64,000 nucleotides of DNA from Pseudomonadales bacterium (GTDB taxonomy: Bacteria > Pseudomonadota > Gammaproteobacteria > Pseudomonadales > Azotimanducaceae), in assembly GCA_022822135.1 (NCBI GenBank), contig JAJECH010000012.1, positions 83,901-147,900 of the forward strand, given 5' to 3'. The notes under the pieces were generated by a model. It did not search any database and was not told the origin of the DNA. It saw only the letters and a list, made by a program, of their open reading frames with translations. The position numbers and the translations under genes were made by a program. The stretch's first letter is position 1, and each line of letters begins with the position of its first letter. Positions 63,920 to 64,000 of the stretch are shown here, in pieces.

Positions 63920-64000
63920 ATGACTGAACCTCGAAAGAAAGGCCGTCAAGGTCATCGCTACAGTGACGAATTCAAGCGTGAAGCGGTGCAGCTATTGACA
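63920..64000 (+). mobile_element. IS3-family transposase OrfA, 5' part only
   Basis: The window ends after 27 codons. They read TEPRKKGRQGHRYSDEFKREAVQLL, the usual start of the helix-turn-helix OrfA of IS3-group insertion sequences. TAGGAG precedes the ATG. The terminal inverted repeat cannot be fixed because only one end lies in the window. GGGGGACAGTTTA at about 63878-63890 is a possible part of it. Confidence 0.75.

Overview
The window looks like chromosomal DNA from a gammaproteobacterium, probably marine or free-living and not a close relative of the usual model species. Evidence is the Gammaproteobacteria-style arrangement of housekeeping genes (lolB / tRNA-Gln / prs / rplY / pth / ychF divergent from hemA-prfA-prmC-moeB; proA-nadD-rsfS-rlmH-mrdA-rodA-mltB-rlpA-dacA-lipB), the presence of LolB, and a YccA-type Bax-inhibitor protein. 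Base composition is close to balanced except for an AT-rich patch near 43.3-44.0 kb. No rRNA, CRISPR array or prophage is visible. Two tRNAs are present, and an IS3-type transposase begins at the right edge.

Layout. 0.6-10.0 kb (minus): a seven-gene nitrogen-scavenging operon: periplasmic binding protein, permease and ATPase of an ABC importer, two DUF1989 proteins, a biotin-dependent urea/guanidine carboxylase and allophanate hydrolase. 10.2-10.7 kb: an AbrB-type antitoxin beside a decapitated PIN toxin. 10.9-16.3 kb: an alpha/beta hydrolase diverging from two VOC proteins that run directly into a CbbQ-type AAA+ ATPase and a CbbO-type VWA protein. 16.4-25.6 kb: Bax-inhibitor protein, lipoproteins, an intact FitAB/VapBC-type toxin-antitoxin pair, a PccB-like carboxyltransferase with a PhyH-type dioxygenase, tRNA-Met, DoxX, DUF1801, and a DUF4143 ATPase whose start lies just after a long hairpin. 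25.8-43.3 kb: the conserved core (translation, haem, lipoate, peptidoglycan, NAD and proline synthesis). 43.5-50.2 kb: fatty-acid desaturase, LON-domain protein, uppP, VOC, ssb, an enolase-superfamily enzyme and a DUF3500 lipoprotein. 50.2-51.3 kb: a selenoprotein gene. 51.6-55.9 kb: D-aminoacylase-like amidohydrolase, a membrane-anchored protein, a metallophosphoesterase and an MBL-fold hydrolase. 56.1-61.9 kb: a catabolic cluster of three family III CoA-transferases, an enoyl-CoA hydratase-like protein with an unusual N-terminal half and an amidohydrolase. 62-64 kb: a small membrane protein, an exported protein and the start of an IS3 element.

The most notable observation is at 50,580: two open frames on the minus strand, in the same frame, are separated by a single UGA. 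The UGA falls exactly at the second redox residue of a C-x-x-C/U motif of an AhpD-like (carboxymuconolactone decarboxylase-fold) protein. An eight-base-pair hairpin with a G-initial loop follows 17 nt after the UGA, as expected for a bacterial SECIS element. I therefore read this as one 367-residue selenoprotein, which implies that the organism has selenocysteine machinery elsewhere. Other points worth follow-up are the VOC-VOC-CbbQ-CbbO set without RuBisCO or nitric oxide reductase, the hairpin that covers the ribosome binding site of the DUF4143 ATPase, absence of ispE from its usual place between lolB and tRNA-Gln, an RlpA lacking its usual catalytic glutamate, and the likely guanidine (rather than urea) specificity of the first operon.
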